Positions 36,330 to 48,070 of a DNA stretch of 64,000 bases are shown here, in pieces. The notes beneath the pieces are model-generated. The model was not told where the DNA came from and searched no databases. It saw only the letters and a list, made by a program, of their open reading frames with translations. The DNA is taken from positions 19,364,001 through 19,428,000 of the forward strand of contig OV050033.1 of assembly GCA_920105625.2 (NCBI GenBank), read 5' to 3'. Numbering within the stretch: position 1 is the first letter of the stretch; each line of letters opens with the position of its first letter. This DNA is from Clusia tigrina. Taxonomy: Eukaryota; Arthropoda; Insecta; Diptera; Clusiidae. A program made the translations under genes and the position numbers.

Positions 36330-36398
36330 TAGGTCGGAGAACAGCCGAAGAGGTACGTCGCCAAGCACTCAGGCATTGATCTCCATTGTACTATAAGC
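36330..36398 (+). repeat. 69-bp dispersed module, copy without SINE body
   Basis: Aligns without gaps to 36607-36675 with 11 mismatches (about 84 percent identical by hand count). Shared blocks include CAGGCATTGAT and TCCATTGTA. It stops just after the A-box-like region, and no B box or SINE tail follows. It looks like a 5' fragment of the same composite element as SINE copy 4. Confidence 0.8.
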
Positions 36399-36606
36399 CT
36401 GGAAATATTTGGTGGAAGGGGGAGATAGAGAATTGTGAATGGGAAGTTACACCTTTCCAAACTTGTTTGACTCTTTTAAGTATCTCAGTAGTCTGTCCAG
36501 GAATAAGGAATATAAGTTGCCCATTCCCAAAACATTTGACCCTAATATGCGCCCCCTCATTCTGTCAAAGGCAAGACAAGCGCAGGGAAAATGCTCTGTG
36601 CGGGGG

Positions 36607-36836
36607 TAGGCCGAAGAACCGCCGAAGAAGTGGGTCTCCAAGTACCCAGGCATTGATGTCCATTGTATTATAAGCATGCCAGACTCACACGTCGTGGGTT
36701 CAAATCCCGCCCCAGTCATGATGTCAAAAATTGATTTTCTCTTTTTATGTTCTAGTGGAAGGCCTTAGTTCCATTCCCCCAACCCCTTGGAGGCATAATT
36801 ACTTATGTTGCAAGATATAATAACAATAACAATTAA
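36607..36836 (+). mobile_element. tRNA-derived SINE-like element, copy 4, with extra 5' module
   Basis: From about 36650 the sequence shows TGTCCATTGTATTATAAGC (A-box region) and a B box GGTTCAAATCC at 36697-36707 that matches the canonical GGTTCRANTCC fully. The body contains CAAAAATTGATTTTCTC. The tail ATAATTACTTATGTTGCAAG and then ATATAATAACAATAACAA end near 36836. Upstream, 36607-36650 is not part of the tRNA head of the other copies but is repeated 277 bp earlier, so this copy may belong to a composite subfamily. Confidence 0.75.
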
Positions 36837-37230
36837 CAGACAGTTAAATACGTTGAAATACTTTAAAAAACTTCAAATCATTTAACAGCGTTAGCCTGTA
36901 CTTAATCCCGGAACCCTTCTTGTCGCTTGTGGGCACTATTGACAAAAATTTTCCTTGTCATATTTCTCAGAGTAAACTTACGTGTGCAAGCAATTGATGC
37001 CCAAAAAACGACCGTTGTCAAAACATTTCAAAATTGTCTTCATGTACTGTGACACTTAAACTATGCCTTTGGATGTACTAAACACCACATTGAAAAACAA
37101 ATTATTTGATAATTCTGTGGAGACAATGAAGAAGCAAAAAGGACCTTAGTTCAGTCTTCAACAGGCACGCCACTGGCGTCTGAGTAGGACAACACTTAAG
37201 AATGTGAGGGGTTTGTCATTATAACCAATG

Positions 37231-39000
37231 CAAAAGTACCTACTGAGATGTGCTCATAATATTAGTTGATGAATCATTATGACGGTGACAGTCAAGTCCA
37301 CGTTCTTTCACGCAACTGACATTGATGGGACTGGAGCAGCCGCACACAACTAAAGCAACTTATTCACTACTAAAGCTACGTGGCTTACGTGTTTACATCT
37401 GAAGAAAATTAATTGGGATTTGGTTCGCTGTGCTTAAATATCATAAACGTGGTTAATGCCTCTTCAAACCAAAGCAATTTATCACTTTCCAAGGAATAGG
37501 CGCAGGGGGAAGTCAGTCATGAAGAGAAACACAGAGAGAGAGAGACGGAGATGGAGTGGAGTGGAGTAACACAAATCTAACAACACACAAGAAAAGAAGT
37601 AAATGAAAATATAATAAATTAATGTGGCTCTATCTGCCTGTGTATGTGACTCACACAAAAACCCCACCCATCACTCCGGCTATTTACTCGTGCACTGAAT
37701 AAGTTGCTAAAGTGTGAGCGCTCATTTTCTGCTGGTATGATTTGTGTGTGCATTCCAACTGACATGCTGCAACACATTCTGACTCCGATTTACTCTATCC
37801 TGGCTGACATCAGTTGCGCCATTTTATTTTATTTCTTTTTCATTTTTTATTAACTGAAATTGTTGAGTTTAAAAAAATTAATTTTAATGCTTCAAAGTAC
37901 GCTCCATTGAGCAGAATTGATATTTGATTGCGGCAAACAATCAGGTGTGGAACTATGAACATCACTTCATTCTTTCCCAGCGAGATGTTGTGATTGCATT
38001 TAAAAAAAAAATACATATTTAAAAAAGGACATTCTGTATATAATTGTTAACGGTTTGTTATTGCATGAAACTGGAGCCTGCTGCTGCCTCTGCTACTCCC
38101 GCCACTCCTACAACTCCTGCTGAAGCTATTGTACGCTCCCATTTGTGAGGTGGCGGCATAATAAATGAGAACATTGCGTGTAAATTCACATCCATTACAT
38201 TTAGCGCAGTTGTTTTTGCTTTGCCGTGTAAACATATTTTTTAAATAAACTTTTTTGTCTTCATTTAAACAAAATAATTTGCATTTCACGCAGCAGAGCG
38301 CAATGCGAATGCCAATGTTGCATTAATCGTTTCTACGGCTGCATAATTTGACCCTGTCTGCTGACTTGTGCTGACTTCGGCTTGTAACATGCGTCGGAAT
38401 AATAAACAATTTTTATTTATTGCTCACCGGCATTTTATTTATTATTTTTAATCGTGTACTCAGCCATTTGGGTTGTGTTTCATGCAATGATTAAGTGGTC
38501 GGTCATTAAGAGGGCACCTGATGAGAATTGCAGACAAATATTTGCGGAGTGGTGCAAGAGTTGGTGGGTGCACTTCTGACTTTTGAAGAGCTGCTTTATG
38601 TATTTTTGAATTATATGCGAAAATAATTTACTCGGTGAAAAATTGTTATGCATCCGGAAGAGACAGCATGCTGATGTAGAGGGGGTAGAAGTAGGAATAC
38701 AGTTGAGAGCTTCTTTTGCTGTATGCTAAGGTATGTTAACTGAATATGAAAACATTGCAACAACATTAAAAGGAAGTCTCAACAGCTTGGCAGTGAAGCT
38801 CAAAGAGTTACTTAGTTTTAAAGAGCAGCAAGGTACGCAGAACTTTGCCGCAAACAGCAAACAGGAAAAGCAACTTCTTGCAGTAGTATTCGTAACAGTC
38901 AAGAAAGAAAAACGCTGTATAGAGTAGTCTTGCAATTAGCAGTCTAAGTAAAGCAGACCACTGCAATACTGAATTTGCAGTAGGACAAAGACTCTGCATT
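37231..39000. other. Non-coding unique DNA, texture A
   Basis: No gene. It has a GAGAGAGAGA purine patch at about 37534-37550 and CTGCTGCCTCTGCT-type words near 38080-38120. Opposing 63-69 codon frames at 38726-38999 overlap on both strands and are not credible. Confidence 0.5.
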
Positions 39001-39830
39001 AATATTAAACAAAGTAAGTTGCTGTTAAGTTAAGGCGACTAAAGTAAATTTTTTCTGAAATATCAACAATCACTTCAACTGGATTCAAGAACTTCAAATA
39101 TCTTCAAATATCTTCAAATTCGACAGATGACTTATATTAGATGCAATCCTTGCAAATAATTGATGGTATTCGTATTAGGACAATGCACGACTTCAAATGA
39201 TTTCTAGAAGTTCAATTGATTTACGAATAACATTTTGAATTCCAATCCATTGAGATCACTTCAGAAAACACTTAAGAATTCTAATGATATGACTTTAATG
39301 ACTTCAACTGCGAAACACATTACATTGATTACAAATGTCTCAAGTGACTTCAAATCCCTTAATTCAGGAGATACTGCACTCAATTCAAAGAACAATAATC
39401 GAATGATTTGTATAGTTTTTAAGCTTGCATTCATAAAAAGGGGTGGCTGCAAGTAACTGAGAGTTACAAGCTGCTGTTATTATCCTTCGCTGCTTATTCA
39501 ACTGCATACTTCCTGAAGACGTCTCGAAGAACTCTAACAGCGTGAACCAAGGCGATTACACTGAATATAATCTAAAAATAATTTTCAATACTCCCTGGAG
39601 TGCTGGGAACAAGGAATTGAAATGCCATGTTTTTCTAGAATAATTGGCAAACGTGTCTTTATATGATATCTGCATACACTTGGCAACAAGAAAATGGCAG
39701 CAGACTGCAGAATGCTAAAAGAAGTTAAACGGATAATGTAAATAAAGGAAGGACTACAGTCGTAAAACCAGAAGTTACACTGGCGCAAACAAGAATGCAC
39801 ACCTCAATTATAAAGAAATTGTAGCAAATG
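39001..39830. other. CTTCAA-rich degenerate repeat and AT-rich sequence
   Basis: Between about 39065 and 39370 the words ACTTCAA and CTTCAAAT occur many times. ATCTTCAAAT is repeated exactly at about 39095-39120. No fixed period holds beyond that. It resembles an old, decayed short tandem repeat. Frames on both strands at 39235-39456 merely reflect it. Confidence 0.45.
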
Positions 39831-41780
39831 TTTTAGAAATATTGCAGACAATGCTGCACATACATGCACACATAGCCACACAATCTCACATACACATGCA
39901 TAAACATATAAAGTCACACAGAAATGGAAAAGTCGCATACACGTACTGGCAATGTCCTTAAAAGCATAAACAACAAGTAATTTTCATACGATTTGATTAC
40001 AAACAAAGCAAAAAAATACAAAAAAACAAAAAAAAAAACGATTCCAGCACAACAAATAAGGATATAATAAAAGGACATTTTATTAGTAACAAGCAAAATG
40101 TTTATATCCAATGAAATGCAAAACAGAACAAAGCAGAGCAAAACGAAGAAAAAGACAACGAAAACTGCCCTTGAGAGCGCTTTAGCAACATTTACGCTGA
40201 AGCAAAAACCTTACAAAGTTGAAAGTTGTTGCTTTCATTTTATTATGCCTCAATCTACAACAAACACACGCACCAGCAAGGCCACAACAACAACAAACAC
40301 AAGCAGAAGCACAACAACTTGGATGACAAGAGCTCAACACCATTTGCCACTGCTGAGGGCTCTGCTGCTACAGCTTCAGCTTCAGCTGCTTCCGGTTATG
40401 TTGCTTTTGTTGTTCATGTTTTGGCACTCATTGCTTGCTTGCTGGTGTTGTTTTTGTTGTCGGTGCCGTCCTCTGTTGCATGTAATCAGTTAAGGATATT
40501 CATGAACATGACTACCGCCTTTTACAAGTGTTACTCTGCACGTAGTTTGCCTGGGATTTGCTTGAGCAATGCCACGGATTTGCCAACTCATGCTGGCTCG
40601 CTGGCTGGCATAGCCATCCACCAGTCAGCCAGCCAGCCATTCAAGCGGCTAAGAAACTTAGCATCTCTGCAGCGTCATCGCCGTCGTCGTCGTCTTCGTC
40701 GTCAAGGATATAATCAGGCGATTTGTTTGCATTACTGTGCTTGCCTTGCTGCCTTCACATTTGCTTTTTATGCACTTTATTCCATTTACTTGTACATTTA
40801 CATTTCCGTGTCCTCTGCTAAGCAACTCGAAGGTGGTGACTGGCGACTGGCAAGCAGCAACTGCCAACTGCTCCTTCAAATGACTTTTTCATGTTGCATT
40901 TGGACTCTGTCTTGGAAATTGTGCAATTCTTATTGCTCCATGTCCTGCCCTTCCCAACGTTTATGAAATATTACGGCGTGTTTTTGAAGAGACAGTTGAC
41001 ACTTGCGTTCGACCACAGCCTTGCCAGCAAATTTTTTCTCTCTTATACTAGTGCCTTTGCCCCAGAACTCGCTGCTGTCGTGTGTGCGTGTGTGTGTGGC
41101 CTTCTTTCCGACAGGAACTGCAAACGGAAGCTGTGGATAGTCATTTGAGGTTAAGTGTTAAATGCGGTTTACAGTTTCTCCCATTTTGGCAAGCGCCGCA
41201 GCAACCATGAAAATGATAGCTCCTTTAATACACTGACACTGCTGCTCTGGAAGCGACCGCACTTAAGCTGAATTCTTGGCAGAGCTTACCATGCCGACGG
41301 TCAGGTTTCTATTAAATTCCTAAGCATATTTTCCTTCACCATTTCAGTAGCAGAAATGACCTGCTCTGCTCGAGAAGAATTACATGCAATAAACTTGTTG
41401 CTGGCTTTGACATTAGAACCACGCCTCTGCGCATTAACCATTGAAAAATTGTTATTATTGGCAGCAGGCTGCACTAAATCGCCCTCAGTCCATTGTCTGC
41501 CTGACTGCCAAAGCCATGTTAGATTTTAGTGTGCCCATCATTTGCACAGCTGTGCTCTGGGTTGGCATGGCAATGTTCTGCAGCAATGCTTGAGCTAATG
41601 CCAACTGATGCTGACAACTGACACAATCCATTCTCAAATCACTCAAAGCCACAACCGCAAAATCCAGTTAAGGATTTGTGTCGTGCACTTACGAGCGAAA
41701 CGTAACAAAGCTCCTGACAGTCTCCACCAACGAAGCATTTTACATTTCTTTGTACTTGAAGTGGTCGTTAAGCAGTCCTC
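39831..41780. other. Non-coding DNA with longest open frame, texture A
   Basis: It contains AACAAC and CTGCTGCT-type repeats and a CGTCGTCGT patch at about 40678-40703. The longest open frame in the window (40226-40966, 246 codons, plus) runs through these repeats. It shows a His/Asn/Gln-rich start, a hydrophobic stretch (about residues 57-85), an Arg run at about 150-158, then Cys-rich sequence. No domain is recognised and two other frames are open alongside. I judge it accidental, but it is the best place to look for a transcript. Confidence 0.45.
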
Positions 41781-43080
41781 AAATCGGAGTTGATTTAGTG
41801 CGACAGTCCTCAGTATGGCAAGGCTGAGGGCTCAGGAGCCGCAACTGTGATTTCAAGCTGGGCGTATACTTGTATGCTGCGGTAAGTACACATAATGAAT
41901 TCTCCGAGGCAGGTGCCAGCGTTAACTGACTGTATCCTAATTACCACACCTACTAGGGTGATATAGTGCTTCCATATTGGGAATACCTCCACTGGGTGGT
42001 GCAACCAGATTTCAATTCAATACACGCTACGGTGCTAAACTTAGCAGTTTGCTCTGAGCCTGACTGTAATCATACTCGTACAACACATAGACTTGAGGTT
42101 GTTTATATGGCACAATTCTATACCGCAAGAGGTGCGATCATTTAAGGATTATATATCATTCCATTATATCACATATGAGATATTGATGTACTGGAATAAA
42201 GAGGGGAGTCGAATAAATGGCAGGACTGAGAACACTCGGAGAAGCGTACACAAATTCAGAGCTAAAAAATGGGATATAGTTGGAGGACAAAAATAGAGGA
42301 CAGAAGTGGATAGATAAACTCAATAGAATTAGAACAGAAATATAAAAAAAGCTTCCTAAGACCTCTTGATATTTACCTTGACCTTGAGTGACGAGAACAT
42401 GTTCTGTGCTAATTTAAGGTATGGTTTATTTCCTCTATAAGTATTATACCCTATAGAAGTATTATACTGAGATTTCTGTAGACTCGTAATATAGGTTGAC
42501 CTTCACTTCAGCTAATCTTTCGCAAAGTCATGATGTTGTCTCTTTCTTTCATACTATGAGGAGGTAGTGATGAGTCTTCAAAGATATTATCTTTTTGCCA
42601 GGAGTGCTTTTACTTATGCAATGTAATGGAATGACTTCGACATCGGATGAAATAAATTATTGTTAAAGAGGCATGCCACTTAAGTTCAATTGTGACTTGA
42701 AAGCTGTAGTGTGCAGTCTGAAGCACAACAAAGTTGCAATTAATTTCACAAATAAATTGAAAAAGTTTTGGTATGCTAAATCACAAGTGGAGAGGAACCT
42801 CTTCTCTTTATCGACATTAAATACTCTCATGCAAAATTCTTTCGGGATTTTGATACCAATTGTTTTGAGATCCGGAATGATAGGAACAACTACCTTGACC
42901 ATTTAAGTTATGTTGCTATTTTTAATAGACCCCGAAAAGTTTCAACTCCATAAACAAAGTCTGGCTGCAAGGGCAAATATCCCTCAAATGGTCTCACAAT
43001 TCTATTGCTATTGAATATACATTGAAAAATATGTGAACAAAATGCCTTTCAGATACCATTAAAGATTATCGCTTATAGCC
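41781..43080. other. AT-rich insert sequence, texture B
   Basis: No gene recognised. A short imperfect repeat of TATAAGTATTATAC / TATAGAAGTATTATAC lies at about 42437-42470. A TACTCGTA octamer lies at 42073-42080. Opposing 77-79 codon frames at 42663-42906 occupy the same DNA. Confidence 0.45.
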
Positions 43081-43301
43081 GTGTGTAATTACAAACAAAC
43101 AGCTGGAATGCTGTGTGGGTGCACATGTTCCACGCTGCCTCCTTAAACGGAGATACAGCTTCATGCGGAATTTCGCGCCGCCTTGCAAAGCGAAACTTTT
43201 GCTTAAATATATTGCCTGACTCCATGCCTTGCTGGCTGCTGTTGGTGTTGCTGTTCTTGTTTTATTTATTGAGGATTTTGCATATTTGTTCTGAATGCTG
43301 A

Positions 43302-43327
43302 TGTTGTTGTTGTTGTTGTTGTTGTTT
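43302..43327. repeat. TTG trinucleotide microsatellite
   Basis: Eight or more TTG units, with a second imperfect patch at 43344-43375. Confidence 0.93.
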
Positions 43328-43438
43328 ATCTTTCAGTAAAACTTGTTATTGTTGTTGTTTTTGTTGCTGGTTGTTTGCTTTGTAGCTCCCACATACCGTC
43401 ACATCCTCACTTAGCCTGCCAGCCAAGCAGCCGTTCAG

Positions 43439-43460
43439 TCACTCACTCACTCACTCACTC
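43439..43460. repeat. CACT tetranucleotide microsatellite
   Basis: About five and a half uninterrupted CACT units. Confidence 0.93.
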
Positions 43461-44100
43461 GCCTGAGTCACTGAGGCACTCAGTCCCTCAGACCGTCAGG
43501 CAACATTTGAAGTTACTTTAGCCAGCGAAGCGTTCGAAGGAAGCGACGTAATTACGCGCTCATGGAACTCATTTCGCAGATGTATCCGATGGATTCAGTG
43601 TTCTAGCTACAAAGTAAATATGCCAAAAAAAAAACGAGATAAAATTCAAATTGAAAAAAAGCTGGGAAAACTCAAAAATTTTCCGCCAGCGCACATTTTT
43701 ACAGTCGCTCCTTCAGTCGCCTTATTTTGACTTGGTGTTTGAGTTTTCATGAAATTTTCCATTTGATTTGCTTTGGCAAACATTTTTGCTGCTTTTACTC
43801 TATTTGCCGTTGTTGGTTTATCGTTTAATGTCATTTTCGGCTTAAATGCACATAAATTTTAAATTTTATAGCCTTTAGCGTATTGAGTGTGGGTGCTATT
43901 GAGTGTGGGGGTCAGACGAACGGGAATTCCTTGGGGGAACTTGTTAAGAGTCCAGCAATGACTTCGGGACTTAGCAAAGGTCACATAATAATTTTAATGA
44001 AATTCATTTTTCTTCGCTCTTTATTCGGAATAAAAATTATTATTTTATTGCCACACTTTTGAATTTTGTATGAATTTGTGAAACTTTGTTTGTTTCCTTC

Positions 44101-46100
44101 ACTAAGATATCGGTGTCAAGTGATGTTTCATTCAATGAATACGCTTGCTAAAGATTATAAAGCTTTCAGCAGTTTCGGTGTTACTACCACCACGAAGAAA
44201 ACTGTTTAACAAATTTGCGAAATTATTCGGTTGTAGAGCATATTATGGGAATGTAGCGTAAATTGTGGCGTCTGTAGAGGATAGTCAAATGTATACAGAA
44301 AATATGTCAGCTTATATGGTAGCTAAACTTCATTTACTTACCCAATTTAAGAGCTGATCCGAAGCGGCAAATGTGATTTGTTCACACTATCTCAATAGAG
44401 GAAGAGCGAACAAAGTTTAGATCAAATAGTTCCACAATATTTCCGCTGAAAACTGTGGGCTTCAACAGAAGTATTAAACGGAGGAATCATCAAGAATCAG
44501 GTCTAGATACAGCCCTATATTTCCAACATAAAAGCACATACTACAGATATTTCTCCATAGAGAGAGTGGCTTTTGTAATGCAATTTCCCTGGCCGGAACG
44601 CCCATATTTAATACAGACTTTAAGGAATTGTAAGCTAAATACGAGTATGAGCATAAGATGAAGACTCCAAATGCATGCAAAGAATTGTATGTGGAGTATG
44701 GCTCGCACATATTTCGAAATTATGTCATTACCTGACTGACCAAATGTTGGAAACATTATATTATAATTTCTTAATATTCATTTGTGGTGCTACGCTACCA
44801 CATGTGACAATTTAATATCGACATGTGACAAATCAATATCCACATGTGTCCACTTGTACAAGGGATGTCGTTTTTGTACCACTGTATCATGGATTATTGG
44901 GTGGATGGATCCATTTACGATCCAGAAACATTGATCAATTTTAAAGTGTTGTGCATTGATATTTTGGAATACCCTTCGAACCAGTTCTGGAATGATATTC
45001 ATAGCAAATGTTGAAAAGAATCTGTCTGGAAATAGGATTTGATCGAACAGTAAATGCCATTTGATTTGTGGTGCAAATTCTTATGCCTCTTATATCCAAC
45101 CTCAGTCCCAGTAAATATATCCTACTCTATATCACAGTAGTTCAATTTGTCTTAGGTCCATCTCGTTATTTATTCAGTGATTACGTCTGTAGAGAGGGCA
45201 GACGGCAGTACAGATCATCTTCTCCATAGGATACCTTTCGAAATTGCTTTTACTGAGATCAATAAGAGGAACGATAACTTCTGAACATAGTTTAACAGAC
45301 ATCGTGATATGTCAACTTTTCAAATTCACTTGAATTTTCTTTGAACAGTGGCTTATATATTGGTTTAATTACTTGTCGGTGAAACATCGATGTGATAGAT
45401 TTGTCTCTCAGATAATTTTTTCTTATAATGCTCACAAGGATACTGTTTTAGCAAATATTTAATATGTCTATGTAAAAAATATGGTGGATAAGAAAGTCTG
45501 ACACATAGAAAATATCGACACTATCAAAAACTAGTTTTGCATGCTGTTAGCTTCGCTTCAATTGAACGTATAAAATTATACAGATATGTAATAAGCGGAA
45601 TATATCTTCTGTGTTCCATGAACTTAATTTTATCACATTCATAAATTGATTCCCGTCATCAAAACTGAGATGAAATCCGACAGAACTTTAAAGCAGTACG
45701 AAGAAAAGTAGGCAACAGGTAATTGCCCTAATTTCTATGCCACATGCATGTGGGCAGAATATCCAACCTATCACGCTCCTTTCTAAATATGCATCTACAG
45801 TGTGCCCTCATAAGGGAGCCAACAAGTTTCATTTTTAGGATTCTAGTTATTTTATTCGGACACAAACTTTTATCTACATACGAGTAGTATGTCACACTTT
45901 CTCCTCATGTAGGGTATTCCCCAGCCAGTCGATTCTGCTTTTCGCCTCCCCCACTAGTCTTAAACTTTTATACAACCATGATACTGAGCTTAGTATTAAG
46001 AGAATTGAAACTTTACAATTCCTTTTTGCTGTGCTATCAGCATATGTTCCTCCCCCCTAAATAGGACAATACAATTTTCCAAACTTATTGCCGCTCATTC
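44101..46100. other. AT-rich insert sequence, texture B
   Basis: No gene or transposon domain recognised. It holds a 21-bp minisatellite at 44800-44850 (listed) and TACGAGTA octamers at 44640-44647 and 45879-45886. Confidence 0.45.
44800..44850. repeat. 21-bp minisatellite, about 2.4 units
   Basis: ACATGTGACAATTTAATATCG at 44800-44820 is followed by a variant at 44821-44841 and a partial unit from 44842. The unit starts with the palindrome ACATGT. Confidence 0.85.
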
Positions 46101-48070
46101 CGTAGGAAAAAGGTATGAAGTGATGAGCCATGAGAAACGATGCTGTAAAATGAGCCCATTTATTAGACAAAAGTAGAAATGGGCCCTAAGAAGGAAATAA
46201 GGAAACAAGAGAGCGAGTGTCACCAAAGTGTCCAGCTCAGCATTATTTTCAGCAAACTAAGGTGACAAGAGATGTTCTCGAAGTGATAAGAGTAGAAAAA
46301 ACAAAACCAACATCAACCAAACACACAAAAAAACCAAGTACAATAACAAAAAGGTAAGCAAAAAATGCAAACGCAAAAGTCAACGGAAAATTTGAATTTT
46401 TCTGCTCTTTGATGCTGAGTTGACAGCTTGAGCTGCAATAGGCACAGTGGCAGTGGCAGTGGCAAATGTTGACATTAATTAAAATGTCATTTAAATGAAA
46501 TACAACAACAATGGCCAAGGCGGCAGTAGCAGCGGCAGCAATTGCAAAAACAACTTCAAATAGATACGTCTCCAGGAGCGCTGTCAGCAAAAGTCAGCCA
46601 AATGCTGAGCTTGAGCAAACGTGACCAACGGCGCAAAAGACGGCGTCCCCACTAAACGACAGTGTAGAGGGTGTTCCGGGGGCGGGCTGTAGCGCAAATT
46701 TGCAAATAACTGCCGATTAACATAATAGACAAGTTGACAGCGTGCTTTACGTGCGCCCCGCCGCGTAGTTACGAAATTTTAATTGCCGTCGAAAAACTGT
46801 TTTGAGCACTTCAGATGCGAATTAAGATGAAAATTTTCAGATAAACACTTAATAAATGCGTTATAATTAAAATATTTAAGCATATTTTTCAACTACGGCC
46901 GCTTTTGTTGCTGTTGTTGATGCTAATTTCTAATTAAGCCGGATTTGCCACCCCCCACTGGCCTCCATTCACTTGCCAGGATTCTGTGATACAAATGCAA
47001 ATTACCTTCAATGGCTGTCATGAGCTGGACTCACTCCAATTGCTGGGCGCTTATTTTTCAAATGGACATTCTCCCACACACATAAACAAATACACACTCA
47101 TATACATACCGAAAGCAATACTTACCCATCGGCCTGACACTTGAGTCAACTCACCTTCTTATCCTAAGCTGAGTAAGCATAAACTTCCTGAAGAGTAACG
47201 CAGCAAGCAGAAAGCCCTGAATTTATACACTTAACATCCTCGGCATCCTTAGCACCGTGCTGTTGTTAGTGTTGTTTTTGTGGGCGCTGATGGTTTCGTT
47301 GTACTCGGGCAAAGATTAATGATTTCCCATTTGAAAGCCAACAATTTCGTATTTCGGGCATTAGACCAATAAACCTTCGTAATACACTTCGACAGTTAAG
47401 TTCACCTCAGCCAGCGTAGGCGGCTAACTGGCTCCTGCTATGCTATTCCAACTGGTGTCGGGAGCCGTCCCCACTGTTCGGAGAGCTTTCAATTTTCTCA
47501 GTATCTTCTTAATTTGCATATTTTTCTCTAGTTTTTCTTTTCGACAGGACAGCAAAAAACACAAAAATAATCTTCTATTTAGTTGGATTTGTTGCTGTTG
47601 TTTTTGTCTGCTTGTAGAAGAGGGTGGGCAGATTCCTTTCTTCGGTTCTAGTCAGGAAAAAATAAATACAAATAAGCAAAGAATAGAAAAAACAACGAAA
47701 AAAGATACAAAACCGAAAAAGGCAATGATGATGATAAGCGTTCCTTGTTTATAGACGAAATTTTGGATTGCTCTGCTCTGTTTTTAATAGCGCATATATA
47801 AAATTCGAATTGACCTTTATCAAAGTTTTGACCATTAGAGGCAGATTTTTATTTGTTTTATTAAAAACATTTTCTCATAACTTGTTTTCCTATTTATTCC
47901 CTTCGTTTTTATTTGCATATTGAAGTCATAATAGCTAAATAAGTAAAGAAAGTGGCATGCAACAAAGCGTTTCATTCGAATGCCCATTAAGGGCAGTACC
48001 CGCGGGCTCAATTTACAAAATGGGTGTGTCCGGGATATAGCTAAATTTGAATTCAACGCTCACATATCAG
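46101..48070. other. Non-coding unique DNA, texture A
   Basis: A GGCAGT hexamer run lies at about 46446-46464. No convincing gene. Frames at 46249-46590 (minus, 113 codons) and 47440-47754 (plus, 104 codons) are low-complexity. Confidence 0.5.

Larger units (their letters stand above)
35881..37230. other. AT-rich insert with SINE and duplicated module, texture B
   Basis: It holds a GATA-like short repeat at about 36288-36320, a 69-bp module present twice (listed) and SINE copy 4. Minus-strand frames at 36266-36460 and 36447-36719 share similar peptides only because they lie over the repeated module. Confidence 0.5.
43081..44100. other. Non-coding unique DNA with microsatellites, texture A
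   Basis: A TTG run lies at 43302-43327 and a CACT run at 43439-43460. No gene. Small frames here read through the repeats. Confidence 0.6.

Noticed and set aside
36697..36707. Perfect B box as part of a functional tRNA gene
   Set aside because: No acceptor stem or full cloverleaf can be paired around it, and a SINE body and tail follow.
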